From Oscillospiraceae bacterium (GTDB taxonomy: Bacteria > Bacillota > Clostridia > Oscillospirales > Ruminococcaceae), in contig JAJQFI010000003.1 in the NCBI GenBank assembly GCA_021201235.1, positions 1-64,000 on the forward strand: a stretch of 64,000 bases of DNA, in the 5' to 3' direction. A program made the translations under genes and the position numbers. This document shows, one piece after another, positions 45,956 to 54,080 of the stretch (the stretch's first letter is position 1; every line of letters begins with the position of its first letter). The notes beneath the pieces were generated by a model. It made no database searches, had not been told where the DNA came from, and was given only the letters and a program-made list of their open reading frames with translations.

Positions 45956-46004
45956 TTATATCTGCTCCTTTATCCATAATCAATATTACTCATTAGGGTT
46001 CGGT

Positions 46005-46045
46005 CGTGCAGGGACGCAAGCCCCAATCAAGGGGTGCATCCCCGA
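46005..46045. repeat. Imperfect hairpin between two kinase genes
   Basis: On the minus strand GGGATGCACCCC and GGGGCTTGCGTCCC pair around a TTGATT loop. There is no T-run, so this is rather a REP-like or processing element than a terminator. Confidence 0.5.
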
Positions 46046-46061
46046 CACTTCCTTTATAGAA

Positions 46062-47237
46062 TCAGCCCTTCCACTTGCTGTTTCTATAGATGCTGACAAT
46101 CAGTGCGACCAGTCCGACCAAGCCGCCGAGCGCAAACACAGCACCCGCAAAGCTTCCCTCGCACATGGCGCAGAAGCCCGCTATGAAGATGATTCCGAAA
46201 ACAACCGCACAGATAATCAGAACTATGTTGCCGGACGAGCCGGTGGGCTTCTTCCTGTCGCCAATTTCGATGGTGAATATGGGCTCGGGCTCCGGCTCAG
46301 GGATGGGAGTCGGTCCCGGAATTGGCGGAAGAGGCTTTTGCGTATCTTCCCACGGGAACGCCCTGATGAATTCGCCGACCGTTCTGTAACGGGGATTCTT
46401 CCCGGGAATTTTAGCCGTCGGAGGCTGAACCGCAAGACCTCTCAGGAGAACCTCCTGCTGTCTTTCGGTGAGTCCCGCTCCGTATTGGTTCGGTGGGACA
46501 AGCGGGTCGTTGTCGAGGCGGCTCATCGCCTCGGGCGGAACCTTGCCGGTGAGGCAATAGTAAATCGAGGCGCTGATGCCATAAACGTCGGTATATGTGC
46601 CCTGACCACGGCTCATGTATTGCTCGACGGGAGCAAATCCGGGCTTAAGTAGTACTTTCGCCGACCTGCCATCCTCCATCGAACGTGCGCTTCCGAAGTC
46701 TATGAGCTTGAGATTGCCGTCGTTATCGAGCATGATATTGTCGGGTGCGATGTCGCGGTGAAGGAGACCCGTTTTGTGCATCTTCTCGATGCCCTCAAGA
46801 AGGACCCTAAATTTGGGCAGGAATTCTTCGGCACTGACCGGTCCTTCATTCCTGAGAAGGCTTTTAAGGGATGTGCCTTCAATAAATTCCATGACAAGGT
46901 AAGCTGTTCCGTTTGCCTGGAAATAGCTGTAAGCCTTAACCACCGAGGAAAGATTCCTGAGCTTCGCCAGAGCCTTCGCTTCGTCCAAGAAGCTGTTCAT
47001 ACCGCCCTGATAAAGTTCCTGAACATCCTTGCCTGCGTGAACGGTTCCGTCGGATGCCCTTTGCAGGTTGAGCTGATTCGGAAAAAACTCCTTGACGGCG
47101 ACATGCAGGTTGTCCTCGGCACGATGTGCGCTATATGTAATGCCGAAGCCGCCCTGACCCTGTACATTATCAATTATATAGCTATAATCCCAATTTTGCA
47201 ACTTGTAGCCGTAGGGCAAAGTCATCTCGTTAAACAT
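46062..47237 (-). CDS. Ser/Thr protein kinase with two C-terminal TM helices
   Basis: A 391-residue protein. The kinase domain (about 15-275) has GQGGFGITYSA, AVKEFFP, LLHRDIAPDNIMLD, LIDFGSAR and GFAPVEQYMSRGQGTYTD. A Pro/Glu-rich linker (PPIPGPTPIPEPEPEPIF) leads to two adjacent hydrophobic helices (about 333-358 and 362-382) and a short basic tail. It has no outer domain, unlike the kinase downstream. GGAGGG precedes the ATG. Confidence 0.93.
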   Translation of the reverse strand: MFNEMTLPYGYKLQNWDYSYIIDNVQGQGGFGITYSAHRAEDNLHVAVKEFFPNQLNLQRASDGTVHAGKDVQELYQGGMNSFLDEAKALAKLRNLSSVVKAYSYFQANGTAYLVMEFIEGTSLKSLLRNEGPVSAEEFLPKFRVLLEGIEKMHKTGLLHRDIAPDNIMLDNDGNLKLIDFGSARSMEDGRSAKVLLKPGFAPVEQYMSRGQGTYTDVYGISASIYYCLTGKVPPEAMSRLDNDPLVPPNQYGAGLTERQQEVLLRGLAVQPPTAKIPGKNPRYRTVGEFIRAFPWEDTQKPLPPIPGPTPIPEPEPEPIFTIEIGDRKKPTGSSGNIVLIICAVVFGIIFIAGFCAMCEGSFAGAVFALGGLVGLVALIVSIYRNSKWKG

Positions 47238-47290
47238 TCCGTTCCCTCCCTGCCGTTTGATAAATGTAGCTTTTTGTCATGATTGATACC

Positions 47291-48040
47291 TCAGCTTGCA
47301 TCTGAAACCATTGCGATAACGTCGTCTGCGGTAACATTGAAACCGTCATACACGGTTATTATCATTCCGAACATGTAATCGTCTACTCTTTTGAACAGTA
47401 ATTCCTGTGTTATTTCAAGACCTTCGCTCACGATAGTGCATACAACACGGGAATATTCATTCGAACCTACCGTAATCGTATCAATACTTTCAATGGTATA
47501 GCCTGAAAGTTCAAACTGATTTGCATTAAATTCCGCATATGTAGGAGCGTCGTAGCGAGTTCCGTTAGGTGAAAATGTCAGATCTTCCACCTCCATTATG
47601 ATGTTTGCACCGGTTGTCAGGTCAACAGACATCGCACAGTATACAACTTGCAATTCGGACAACACTTCAAGCCTCTGCTCGTCGGTGGTGATGCTGTCAG
47701 AGTTTATGTCCATAAACTCCAAGAGTTGGTCATCGTCGTAGAAAAACCATGTTGAACCGGGCATAAAGCTCACATCGAAGTATTCGTTGATATAGACTCC
47801 GTCTTCCACGCTTCCAAGAATCTTGCCAAAATCAACCTCGGGTTCTTCATCTTCCGCTTCGGTGGTAGCAGCGGTGGTGGCGGAGGTGGATGCCTCCGCC
47901 GTTGTTGCCGCCGTGGTGGTTGCTTCGGGTGTGCTTGCTTCGTCTTCATCGTTGGTCACCGTTCCGAGACTGCACGCACAGGTCGCGAGCATCACCGCAA
48001 GGGAAGTGAGTATCAGGAGTAAACGCCTTAGCGTGCTCAT
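47291..48040 (-). CDS. Lipoprotein of the phosphorylation island
   Basis: A 249-residue protein. A signal peptide with lipobox ATCAC (Cys22-24 region) is followed by a Thr/Ala/Glu-rich linker (about 36-70) and one beta-rich domain (VDFGKILGSVEDGVYINEYF, FDVSFMPGSTWFFYDDDQLL). Domains of this style occur in Firmicutes lipoproteins that follow kinases or secreted proteases. It starts two bases before the end of the protease gene's stop region and is coupled to it. Confidence 0.8.
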   Translation of the reverse strand: MSTLRRLLLILTSLAVMLATCACSLGTVTNDEDEASTPEATTTAATTAEASTSATTAATTEAEDEEPEVDFGKILGSVEDGVYINEYFDVSFMPGSTWFFYDDDQLLEFMDINSDSITTDEQRLEVLSELQVVYCAMSVDLTTGANIIMEVEDLTFSPNGTRYDAPTYAEFNANQFELSGYTIESIDTITVGSNEYSRVVCTIVSEGLEITQELLFKRVDDYMFGMIITVYDGFNVTADDVIAMVSDAS

Positions 48041-48041
48041 C

Positions 48042-49484
48042 TTACTTCGTTCCTCCCTTATTGACTATCTCGAACATCTCGTTCTTCGAGCCAAGGTAGA
48101 ATCTGTCGCCGACCTTGACGGGCATCGGCTGATTGGCGGCAAGTCTGCCCTTGCCTTCGAGATATGTGCCATAGGTGGAGCCGAGGTCCTTGAGGTAAAC
48201 GATGCCGTTTACATATTCGAGCTGGCAATGAACGCCGCTTACACCGCTTGCATCGCCGGGGATGATAATCTCGTTGCAATTCGGGTTTCTGCCCATTCTG
48301 AGTATGCCGGTAATCGGATAACGCTTTCCGACCAAGGCACCCGCTGTGCACTGAACACGAGGATACTTGGCTGTCGGGTCATTGGCAGGTGCGGGAGAAG
48401 GAACGGGATTGGGTGCCGGAGCAGGGATGGGAGTGGGTGCAGGTGTAACAGCAACCTTCTGCTGTGCCGGCTTCTTTTTCTTGGTTGCGAGAGCGACGAT
48501 AACGATAACCAATACGATTATAACGACAACCGCCGCAATAATGCCAATTATGAGGGCAAGATTTACGCCAGAGGAAGATGTTATATTGAGCGTATAGCCG
48601 TTTTCCTCTGCAAGTTCCCAGGCATAAGAGATATCTATGGCGTAGTATGTAGAAGCTTCGTCATCGGTATAGCCGTAGGTGTTGATGCCGACAACTTTTC
48701 CTTCATCGGTGACCATAGGACCGCCCGAGTTGCCGGACGAAATTCTCGCATCGGTGCTGATAACATTAACGCTTCCGCCGAAGTAAGACGTTGTTCCTAT
48801 TCTCGAAATGATACCCTGAGTCAATGTCTGGGCAGAGACTGAGCCGTCAAACTTGTAGGTGAAGTAATATTTTCCTTCATCGGAGGAATACTGCAAATCC
48901 TCAGTTCCAAATACATCTGTGCTCACGCCCGGATAGCCTATTGCATAGACCGTATCACCGACTGAGGAGCTTGCTGCTTCATCAGTGAGCTCGAGTGCAA
49001 CTCTTCCGCTTGCGGTGCTGTCAGCCTTGAGGATTGCGCAGTCGAAATCTTCCGAATAGTCAACAACGTTGCAAAGCACCATTCTGGAATGTTCCGCATC
49101 CCACTTCATGTTTGAAAGTCTCAGAGTTGATGCACTGTAATAATAGGTTATTGCAAAGGCATCATCTGTATATACGAGATAGACCTTATCAGCCAATGTA
49201 TAACTTCCATCTGAATTTTCATCTGTTATGACATGTCTGTTAGTGACAAACAAATCGGTTTCTTCTCCTACTGACACTGAGCTGGAGCCTTTTTCGTAGC
49301 TTACGCCAAAAGCGGTTCCTGTATTCGCAAACATAAGGTCACCGTCAGCATCGTAAAATTCTGCATATACCATTACAACGCCTTTTGTTGCGTCAGAAAC
49401 GGAGCTTGCCGAGACGTTTACTGCCGCGAGCGGCGTTATCATTAATACTAATGCCAATATAAGGCAGGAAAGCCTTTTAAACAT
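48042..49484 (-). CDS. Trypsin-like serine protease with TM helix and cytoplasmic FHA domain
   Basis: A 480-residue chimera. After a signal peptide (1-27) comes an outer trypsin/HtrA-like domain with His84 (FVTNRHVI), Asp148 (DFDCAIL) and Ser253 (SSGNSGGPMV). A TM helix lies at about 308-333 and a Pro-rich linker at about 345-370. An inner FHA domain (about 385-476) has RMGRNPNCNEI, SGVHCQLEY and LGSTYGTYLEGK. FHA domains bind phospho-threonine, so phosphorylation inside could be tied to proteolysis outside. It lies between a PP2C gene and a lipoprotein gene. Confidence 0.92.
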   Translation of the reverse strand: MFKRLSCLILALVLMITPLAAVNVSASSVSDATKGVVMVYAEFYDADGDLMFANTGTAFGVSYEKGSSSVSVGEETDLFVTNRHVITDENSDGSYTLADKVYLVYTDDAFAITYYYSASTLRLSNMKWDAEHSRMVLCNVVDYSEDFDCAILKADSTASGRVALELTDEAASSSVGDTVYAIGYPGVSTDVFGTEDLQYSSDEGKYYFTYKFDGSVSAQTLTQGIISRIGTTSYFGGSVNVISTDARISSGNSGGPMVTDEGKVVGINTYGYTDDEASTYYAIDISYAWELAEENGYTLNITSSSGVNLALIIGIIAAVVVIIVLVIVIVALATKKKKPAQQKVAVTPAPTPIPAPAPNPVPSPAPANDPTAKYPRVQCTAGALVGKRYPITGILRMGRNPNCNEIIIPGDASGVSGVHCQLEYVNGIVYLKDLGSTYGTYLEGKGRLAANQPMPVKVGDRFYLGSKNEMFEIVNKGGTK

Positions 49485-49505
49485 AATTTTTACCTTCTGA
49501 GAGTT

Positions 49506-50216
49506 TTAGTAAATCCACACAGCGGCGGCTGTGTTGTTGTCATTGTCGGAAGGGATGCGTGCCTTTAGACGGCGGCGCATCCTTCTTATCCATTTGCCCG
49601 GGGTGGAGGAACGCTTGAGGTCGTATTCCATTTCGTCCTCAAGAACATACTCCCAGAACCCATCCGAGCAAAGGAGAAACGCATATTTGTCGCCACTAAT
49701 CAGGTCGAGCGAGCCGGTGTCGATTTTCAGCTCTTCCTCCTGCCCGAGGGCACGGATGATTCTGCTCCGGTCCTCGTGGAACCTGATTTCGGCGGGCGTT
49801 ATCTGTCCGAGATAAACCGCAAGCTGTGAGGCACTGTGGTCAAGAGTCTGGAATTCGAGAACGTTGTTATGAAAACGATAGATTCTTGAGTCGCCGCAGT
49901 GCGCCCAGACGCATTTTCCGTCCGAATAGCTGACAGCAGTAATCGTGCTTTTCATCCGGCAGGACGGAGTCTGTAGCCTGAGAATTTCGGCGTTGGCGGT
50001 CTGGATGTCGGCACAGAGCTTGTCAAGGTCGACTTTGCCCGACCAACCGCCCGAGATGATTTCAACAGCCTTGCGTGAGGCTATGTCGCCTCCGCCGTGT
50101 CCTCCCAAGCCGTCGGCTACGAGAGCAATGACGCCGTCACCGGAAGCACGAACGACTACCGAGTCCTCATTGCAGTTCCTTCCGCCGATATTCGTGTAGC
50201 TTGCAGTTCTTATCAT
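49506..50216 (-). CDS. PP2C-type Ser/Thr protein phosphatase (soluble)
   Basis: A 236-residue protein starting MIRTASYTNIGGRNCNEDS at 50216 after AAAGGAG. Metal-binding motifs are NEDS, VADGLGGHGGGD, CGDSRIYRF and LLCSDGFWEY. It is the counterpart that would dephosphorylate substrates of the island's kinases. No membrane segment. Confidence 0.93.
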   Translation of the reverse strand: MIRTASYTNIGGRNCNEDSVVVRASGDGVIALVADGLGGHGGGDIASRKAVEIISGGWSGKVDLDKLCADIQTANAEILRLQTPSCRMKSTITAVSYSDGKCVWAHCGDSRIYRFHNNVLEFQTLDHSASQLAVYLGQITPAEIRFHEDRSRIIRALGQEEELKIDTGSLDLISGDKYAFLLCSDGFWEYVLEDEMEYDLKRSSTPGKWIRRMRRRLKARIPSDNDNNTAAAVWIY

Positions 50217-50254
50217 TGTGATTTCTCCTTTGAATGTGTGCATGTGTTCGCGTA

Positions 50255-51175
50255 TCAAACCTCAAGAACAACCGCTGTGTAGTTGTCCTGATTGGAATAT
50301 TCCTTTGCGGCAACGGCTTTTCCGAGAGCCTCCGCCGTTTCTTCGGCGGTGCCGGTTGCTATGCAGGAGATAAGCTCTTCCTGAGTCAGAGCGTTATAAA
50401 CGCCGTCACTCATTAAAATATACTTATCTTTTGCGTGAATGTCAATCGCCGATGCGGGCATGTCGACATGCTTTATTTCACCCATACCGAAGAAGCTAGT
50501 GAGCCCCGAAGCTTCCTTTGAGGCAAATGCTTCCTCGATTGTGCCGGAGCCGTTCGAAGCCTTGAGCTCGAGGTCGTGGCGATAGATGTGCTCACGGTTG
50601 AGCTGAATCAGGGAGCCGTCACGCCAGAGATAGATTCTCGAATCGCCGATGCTGAACCACATGAACTTGCCCTGTCTGATGAGACCGGCAACCATTGTGG
50701 AGCCGCTCTTATAGTACTTCGACGGACCGAGCATATTGTTTACAGCCTTGTTGCTCTCCGAGATTATCTTCCACATAAGAGGCTCGAACTGCTCGGCGGC
50801 GTTCGCTACGAAGGTGTTGAGAGCTGTTTCGACGGCGAGCTGTGAAACCTTGTCGCCGTCTTCGAGACCGCCCATGCCGTCCGCAACTATTGCAAGGACT
50901 CCCATCCCGCTTGCCGCATCTGCGGGCGAAACGGTAAAGCTGTCCTGCTGACACTGTCTCGAGCCTTGATTGTGGAGCTTTCCGACACGGGGAACGGCAA
51001 GATAGCTCTTTTCCACCGCTTCCTTTTCGCGAGCCAGTCTGTCCTTGCGGTTTCTAAGCACAATGCTGATTACCAAGCCGATTATCACGGCGGCAAAGAG
51101 CACGCAGACCGCAATCAGGATAATCATGCCGATATTGACGGAAGTCGTTGCAACTTCGCTAGTAACTTCGCCCAT
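50255..51175 (-). CDS. Membrane-anchored PP2C-type phosphatase
   Basis: A 306-residue protein. An N-terminal TM helix (about 15-42) is followed by a basic segment and a PP2C domain with QGSRQCQQDSF, IVADGMGGLEDGD, SIGDSRIYLWRDG and LMSDGVYNAL. GxxDS (GDSRIY) and the metal aspartates are present. It starts directly after the FHA/zinc-ribbon gene, with which it is cotranscribed. Confidence 0.93.
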   Translation of the reverse strand: MGEVTSEVATTSVNIGMIILIAVCVLFAAVIIGLVISIVLRNRKDRLAREKEAVEKSYLAVPRVGKLHNQGSRQCQQDSFTVSPADAASGMGVLAIVADGMGGLEDGDKVSQLAVETALNTFVANAAEQFEPLMWKIISESNKAVNNMLGPSKYYKSGSTMVAGLIRQGKFMWFSIGDSRIYLWRDGSLIQLNREHIYRHDLELKASNGSGTIEEAFASKEASGLTSFFGMGEIKHVDMPASAIDIHAKDKYILMSDGVYNALTQEELISCIATGTAEETAEALGKAVAAKEYSNQDNYTAVVLEV

Positions 51176-51176
51176 A

Positions 51177-51857
51177 TCAGTTTACCTTATCCTCGCCCTG
51201 CTTCCATGTGAACTGGTCACTGCAAAGCGGAACGAACAGAAGCTTGGTGGTGCCTATCTTGATGACATCATAAGCGTGAATCTGCTCGGCATTGAAGACT
51301 GAGCGACCGTTGAGCTTGATGATGTTTCTGCCGTCGGCAGGACCGAAATAGAATGCGTTGTCGTCGGCATCATAGGCAATCATTGCGTGCTTCTCACGGG
51401 AAATCTGGAGGTCGTTGGAGATGTGGATATCGCCAATTTCACGACCGATATAGTTATATCCGTTGTGAACTCTGAAATCGGTGCCTTTTTCGGGACCGTC
51501 GATGCAGACGAGCCATCCGCAAACGGGGTCAACCGAGCTTCCGTCATCCGAACGGATGCCGCCGTTGATTCCACCGATCTGTGTGGGCTCCATGCTTTCG
51601 GCTCTGTTGCCTTCTTCATAGGGCTTTACAGGGATGGTGCCGCCCATGTTGTCGGCATAGCCTGAACCTCCGCTCGGAGGAGCTGTGGGACCGAAGGGGT
51701 CACCGGTGGCGCCGACTCCGCCGCCTACGACGTTGGGAGCGGTTGTTGCACCGAAGGAGCTTGCTCCGCCGGCACAGTTGGGGCATACGGAGTGGACAGC
51801 CGCGTCATAGTAACCTCCGCAATTAGGGCATCTTGTCAATTTGTTCTGAACTTCCAT
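51177..51857 (-). CDS. FHA-domain protein with zinc ribbon
   Basis: A 226-residue protein. A zinc ribbon (CPNCGGYYDAAVHSVCPNC, 9-27) is followed by a Gly/Pro-rich linker (to about 105) and an FHA domain (about 110-215) with VHNGYNYIGREIGDIHI, ISREKHAMIAYD and GPADGRNIIKLNGR. It probably binds threonine-phosphorylated partners. AGGAGG precedes the ATG. Confidence 0.9.
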   Translation of the reverse strand: MEVQNKLTRCPNCGGYYDAAVHSVCPNCAGGASSFGATTAPNVVGGGVGATGDPFGPTAPPSGGSGYADNMGGTIPVKPYEEGNRAESMEPTQIGGINGGIRSDDGSSVDPVCGWLVCIDGPEKGTDFRVHNGYNYIGREIGDIHISNDLQISREKHAMIAYDADDNAFYFGPADGRNIIKLNGRSVFNAEQIHAYDVIKIGTTKLLFVPLCSDQFTWKQGEDKVN

Positions 51858-51938
51858 TTTAATATCCTCCTGAATATAGTATTTTTTATTTTAGCCTGTG
51901 CGTATGTTCACACAAGCTCATAAACTGTAATGTGGGGC

Positions 51939-52553
51939 TCAGTTCTGCACGATTTCAAATGTGTTGTTCCTCGAGCCTACATAGAAGCGGGAGCCGATTC
52001 CGAGCGGAACGGGGTTGTTTCTCTGGAGCTGTCTGCCGTCCTCAAGATAGGTTCCATAGCTCGAGCCGAGATCGACGAGCATTATCGCGTCACCCTGACG
52101 ATAAATCTTGCAGTGATTCGAGCTTACGCCCGATTCGTTCGCCGCAAATCTGACACTGCTCGAAGAGGTTCTTCCGAACGTAAGACCGTTGCCCAAGCCG
52201 TAGACCCTTCCCTTGAGTGAGCCGGAGATGCACATGACTCCTATCGAGCCGTATGAAGCGGGAGCCGTGCCGCCGTTGTTGTTACTATAGTAGACGACGC
52301 CGGCATTTGCGGAAGCCTTTTTTCTTGAAATGGGCGCAGTGTCGCGGGAGCTGACCAGGACGGCGATTGTGAAGCCGACTGCTATCAGAAGCGCAAGCGT
52401 TCCTCCGCTTATCATTCCTCCGACACAGCAACAGATCATCGCAAGAGTGCCCATATTGTCCCTGCATCTCGACCTTCCGATAAAGAAGGGAATGAGTCCG
52501 AACAACGCGCCAACCAACGCTCCTCCGATAAGTACACCGATAAGATATGCCAT
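51939..52553 (-). CDS. FHA-domain protein with N-terminal TM pair
   Basis: A 204-residue protein. Two hydrophobic helices (about 3-25 and 36-67) come first, then a linker and a cytoplasmic FHA domain (about 112-200) with LTFGRTSSSSVRFA, VSSNHCKIY and DLGSSYGTYLEDGRQL. A phosphopeptide-binding adaptor anchored in the membrane is likely. Confidence 0.9.
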   Translation of the reverse strand: MAYLIGVLIGGALVGALFGLIPFFIGRSRCRDNMGTLAMICCCVGGMISGGTLALLIAVGFTIAVLVSSRDTAPISRKKASANAGVVYYSNNNGGTAPASYGSIGVMCISGSLKGRVYGLGNGLTFGRTSSSSVRFAANESGVSSNHCKIYRQGDAIMLVDLGSSYGTYLEDGRQLQRNNPVPLGIGSRFYVGSRNNTFEIVQN

Positions 52554-52590
52554 GATATTTTACCTCCGATTTATATTTTGATATGTTCAC

Positions 52591-52614
52591 ATTATACTCA
52601 ATTCGAATTTATTT
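52591..52614 (-). promoter_or_regulatory. Possible -10 element upstream of an FHA gene
   Basis: On the minus strand TATAAT (52596-52591) lies about 40 bases before the ATG at 52553, in an AT-rich spacer with the dyad AAATTCGAATT. A good -35 box is not visible, so the call is weak. Confidence 0.35.
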
Positions 52615-52635
52615 TCGTAGTTTTGATTCGGCACA

Positions 52636-52989
52636 TCATTGTTTTGCAACAACTATGAATTTTTCGTATTCCGAGCCAAGCCAGAAGATGTCGCCGTAGA
52701 AAAGCTCGGCGGTCTGGTTTGCCGCAAGACGCTGACCGTTTCTTATGAAGGTGCCGTAGGTGGAACCGAGGTCGGTGATGTAGATTCTGCCGTTGCGGAA
52801 GATAAGCTCGCAGTGGTAGCCGCTTATGCCCTGAGTGTTCACCGGATAACAGAGGTCATTGCCCGGATTTCTCCCGAGAGTAATCCTGTCGGAGAAGGCA
52901 TATCTTTTGCCGCAAAAGAATCCGCATGTGCCCTGAATCCTCGGTCGGAAATCAGCCGACCTTCGACCGAAAAGTTGCTGTGATGTCAT
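52636..52989 (-). CDS. Stand-alone FHA-domain protein
   Basis: A 117-residue protein, nearly all one FHA domain: FSDRITLGRNPGNDL, GISGYHCELIF and DLGSTYGTFIRNGQRL. There is no membrane segment. It follows an upstream region (53022-53050) with repeated GAAC-GTTC half-sites, a possible regulator-binding region. Confidence 0.9.
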   Translation of the reverse strand: MTSQQLFGRRSADFRPRIQGTCGFFCGKRYAFSDRITLGRNPGNDLCYPVNTQGISGYHCELIFRNGRIYITDLGSTYGTFIRNGQRLAANQTAELFYGDIFWLGSEYEKFIVVAKQ

Positions 52990-53110
52990 TTCTGAATGCT
53001 CCCTTCAATCATATGCCTACAGAACAGTTCTTTTGAACAATTCTTCTGTTCTTTCGACAATTTAAATTGTATCATTCGTAATATTAAAATCGTAGTTTTT
53101 CTTTACAAAA

Positions 53111-53140
53111 TGCAAAAAAGAGACAGTCCGAAGACTGCCT
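53111..53140 (-). terminator. Intrinsic terminator after the CvpA-like gene
   Basis: On the minus strand AGGCAGTC, a TTCG tetraloop and GACTGTCT lead into CTTTTTT. It separates the kinase/CvpA pair from the downstream FHA and phosphatase genes, which therefore need their own promoter. Confidence 0.85.
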
Positions 53141-53162
53141 CCTGATATCTTTCTTGTTATAT

Positions 53163-54080
53163 TTATATTCCGAGATACTCGACTAAACGGAAGAAATGCC
53201 CGAACACCGCCGTGTTTTCTATCGTTTCGATTACGGTGGCATCAAAATCACTGCCGAAAAGCATGATTAATATCACCGCTATGCCAACCAAAGCCGCCGC
53301 ATAGCAGACCCATGCCGCACCTCCGGCTATTCCCTCGACGGTTCCGAATATGACGTCAAGGGCATATGGGATATGTATGCCTTCAAGAAGCTTGAATATC
53401 CTCATTATCAAGCTCATCAGGAACCGGAGCAGAAGCACAAGCACCATTAACAGAATTACTTCGAGGCAATAGACTATGAGGGGCTCGAAAATCCGGGATT
53501 CGACAATCTCTCCCACGTTGTCACCTGCAAAATAAGCGCTGACTGTATCTCTGACGGCTTGGGCGACCTCTTCCTCGCCGACAACAAATCCGGCAGAATT
53601 GATGATGCTTTCGGACGTGAATAAATCGTTGCCGATAATCATACTCATGATTTCATCATCCGAATCTGTCACATGCTCAAGCGGATCGGAGGAGGAAATT
53701 GCGTTATTCACCGAATCGGAAATCGAATTTCTTATAAGACCGTCGTAGATGAGCGGCGCCAGAGTCTGTGCCGAGAAAACGCTTACCGAAAAGACGATTG
53801 CAAGGAGAACCGTCGAGAACGTTCCGTAAAGAAAGCCACGCCTTACTCCGACGAAAAGCCCGATGAGGATTGCCGCGACTGCCAGTATGTCGACGATGAT
53901 GACCGGCAACTCATTGCCGTTGTCGGCAATTATCACCGCCGCAAATCCGGCGATTGTCAGAAGAACTGCCGCAATAATCAGGACTACCGAGCGGGAGCGA
54001 TTGTAGGGGGTCTGTGCTCCGCATTGGGCACAGCTTTTTACTCCTCGGCGGAGCTTGTATCCGCATTTTTCGCAGTACAT
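53163..54080 (-). CDS. Zinc-ribbon and CvpA-like membrane protein
   Basis: A 305-residue protein. The zinc ribbon YCEKCGYKLRRGVKSCAQCG (2-21) is followed by several membrane helices. DILAVAAILIGLFVGVRRGF and the following helix match the CvpA family, and a further pair of helices lies near 200-285. CvpA-like proteins belong to envelope processes of unclear mechanism. The start overlaps the upstream kinase gene by 43 bases. Confidence 0.8.
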   Translation of the reverse strand: MYCEKCGYKLRRGVKSCAQCGAQTPYNRSRSVVLIIAAVLLTIAGFAAVIIADNGNELPVIIVDILAVAAILIGLFVGVRRGFLYGTFSTVLLAIVFSVSVFSAQTLAPLIYDGLIRNSISDSVNNAISSSDPLEHVTDSDDEIMSMIIGNDLFTSESIINSAGFVVGEEEVAQAVRDTVSAYFAGDNVGEIVESRIFEPLIVYCLEVILLMVLVLLLRFLMSLIMRIFKLLEGIHIPYALDVIFGTVEGIAGGAAWVCYAAALVGIAVILIMLFGSDFDATVIETIENTAVFGHFFRLVEYLGI

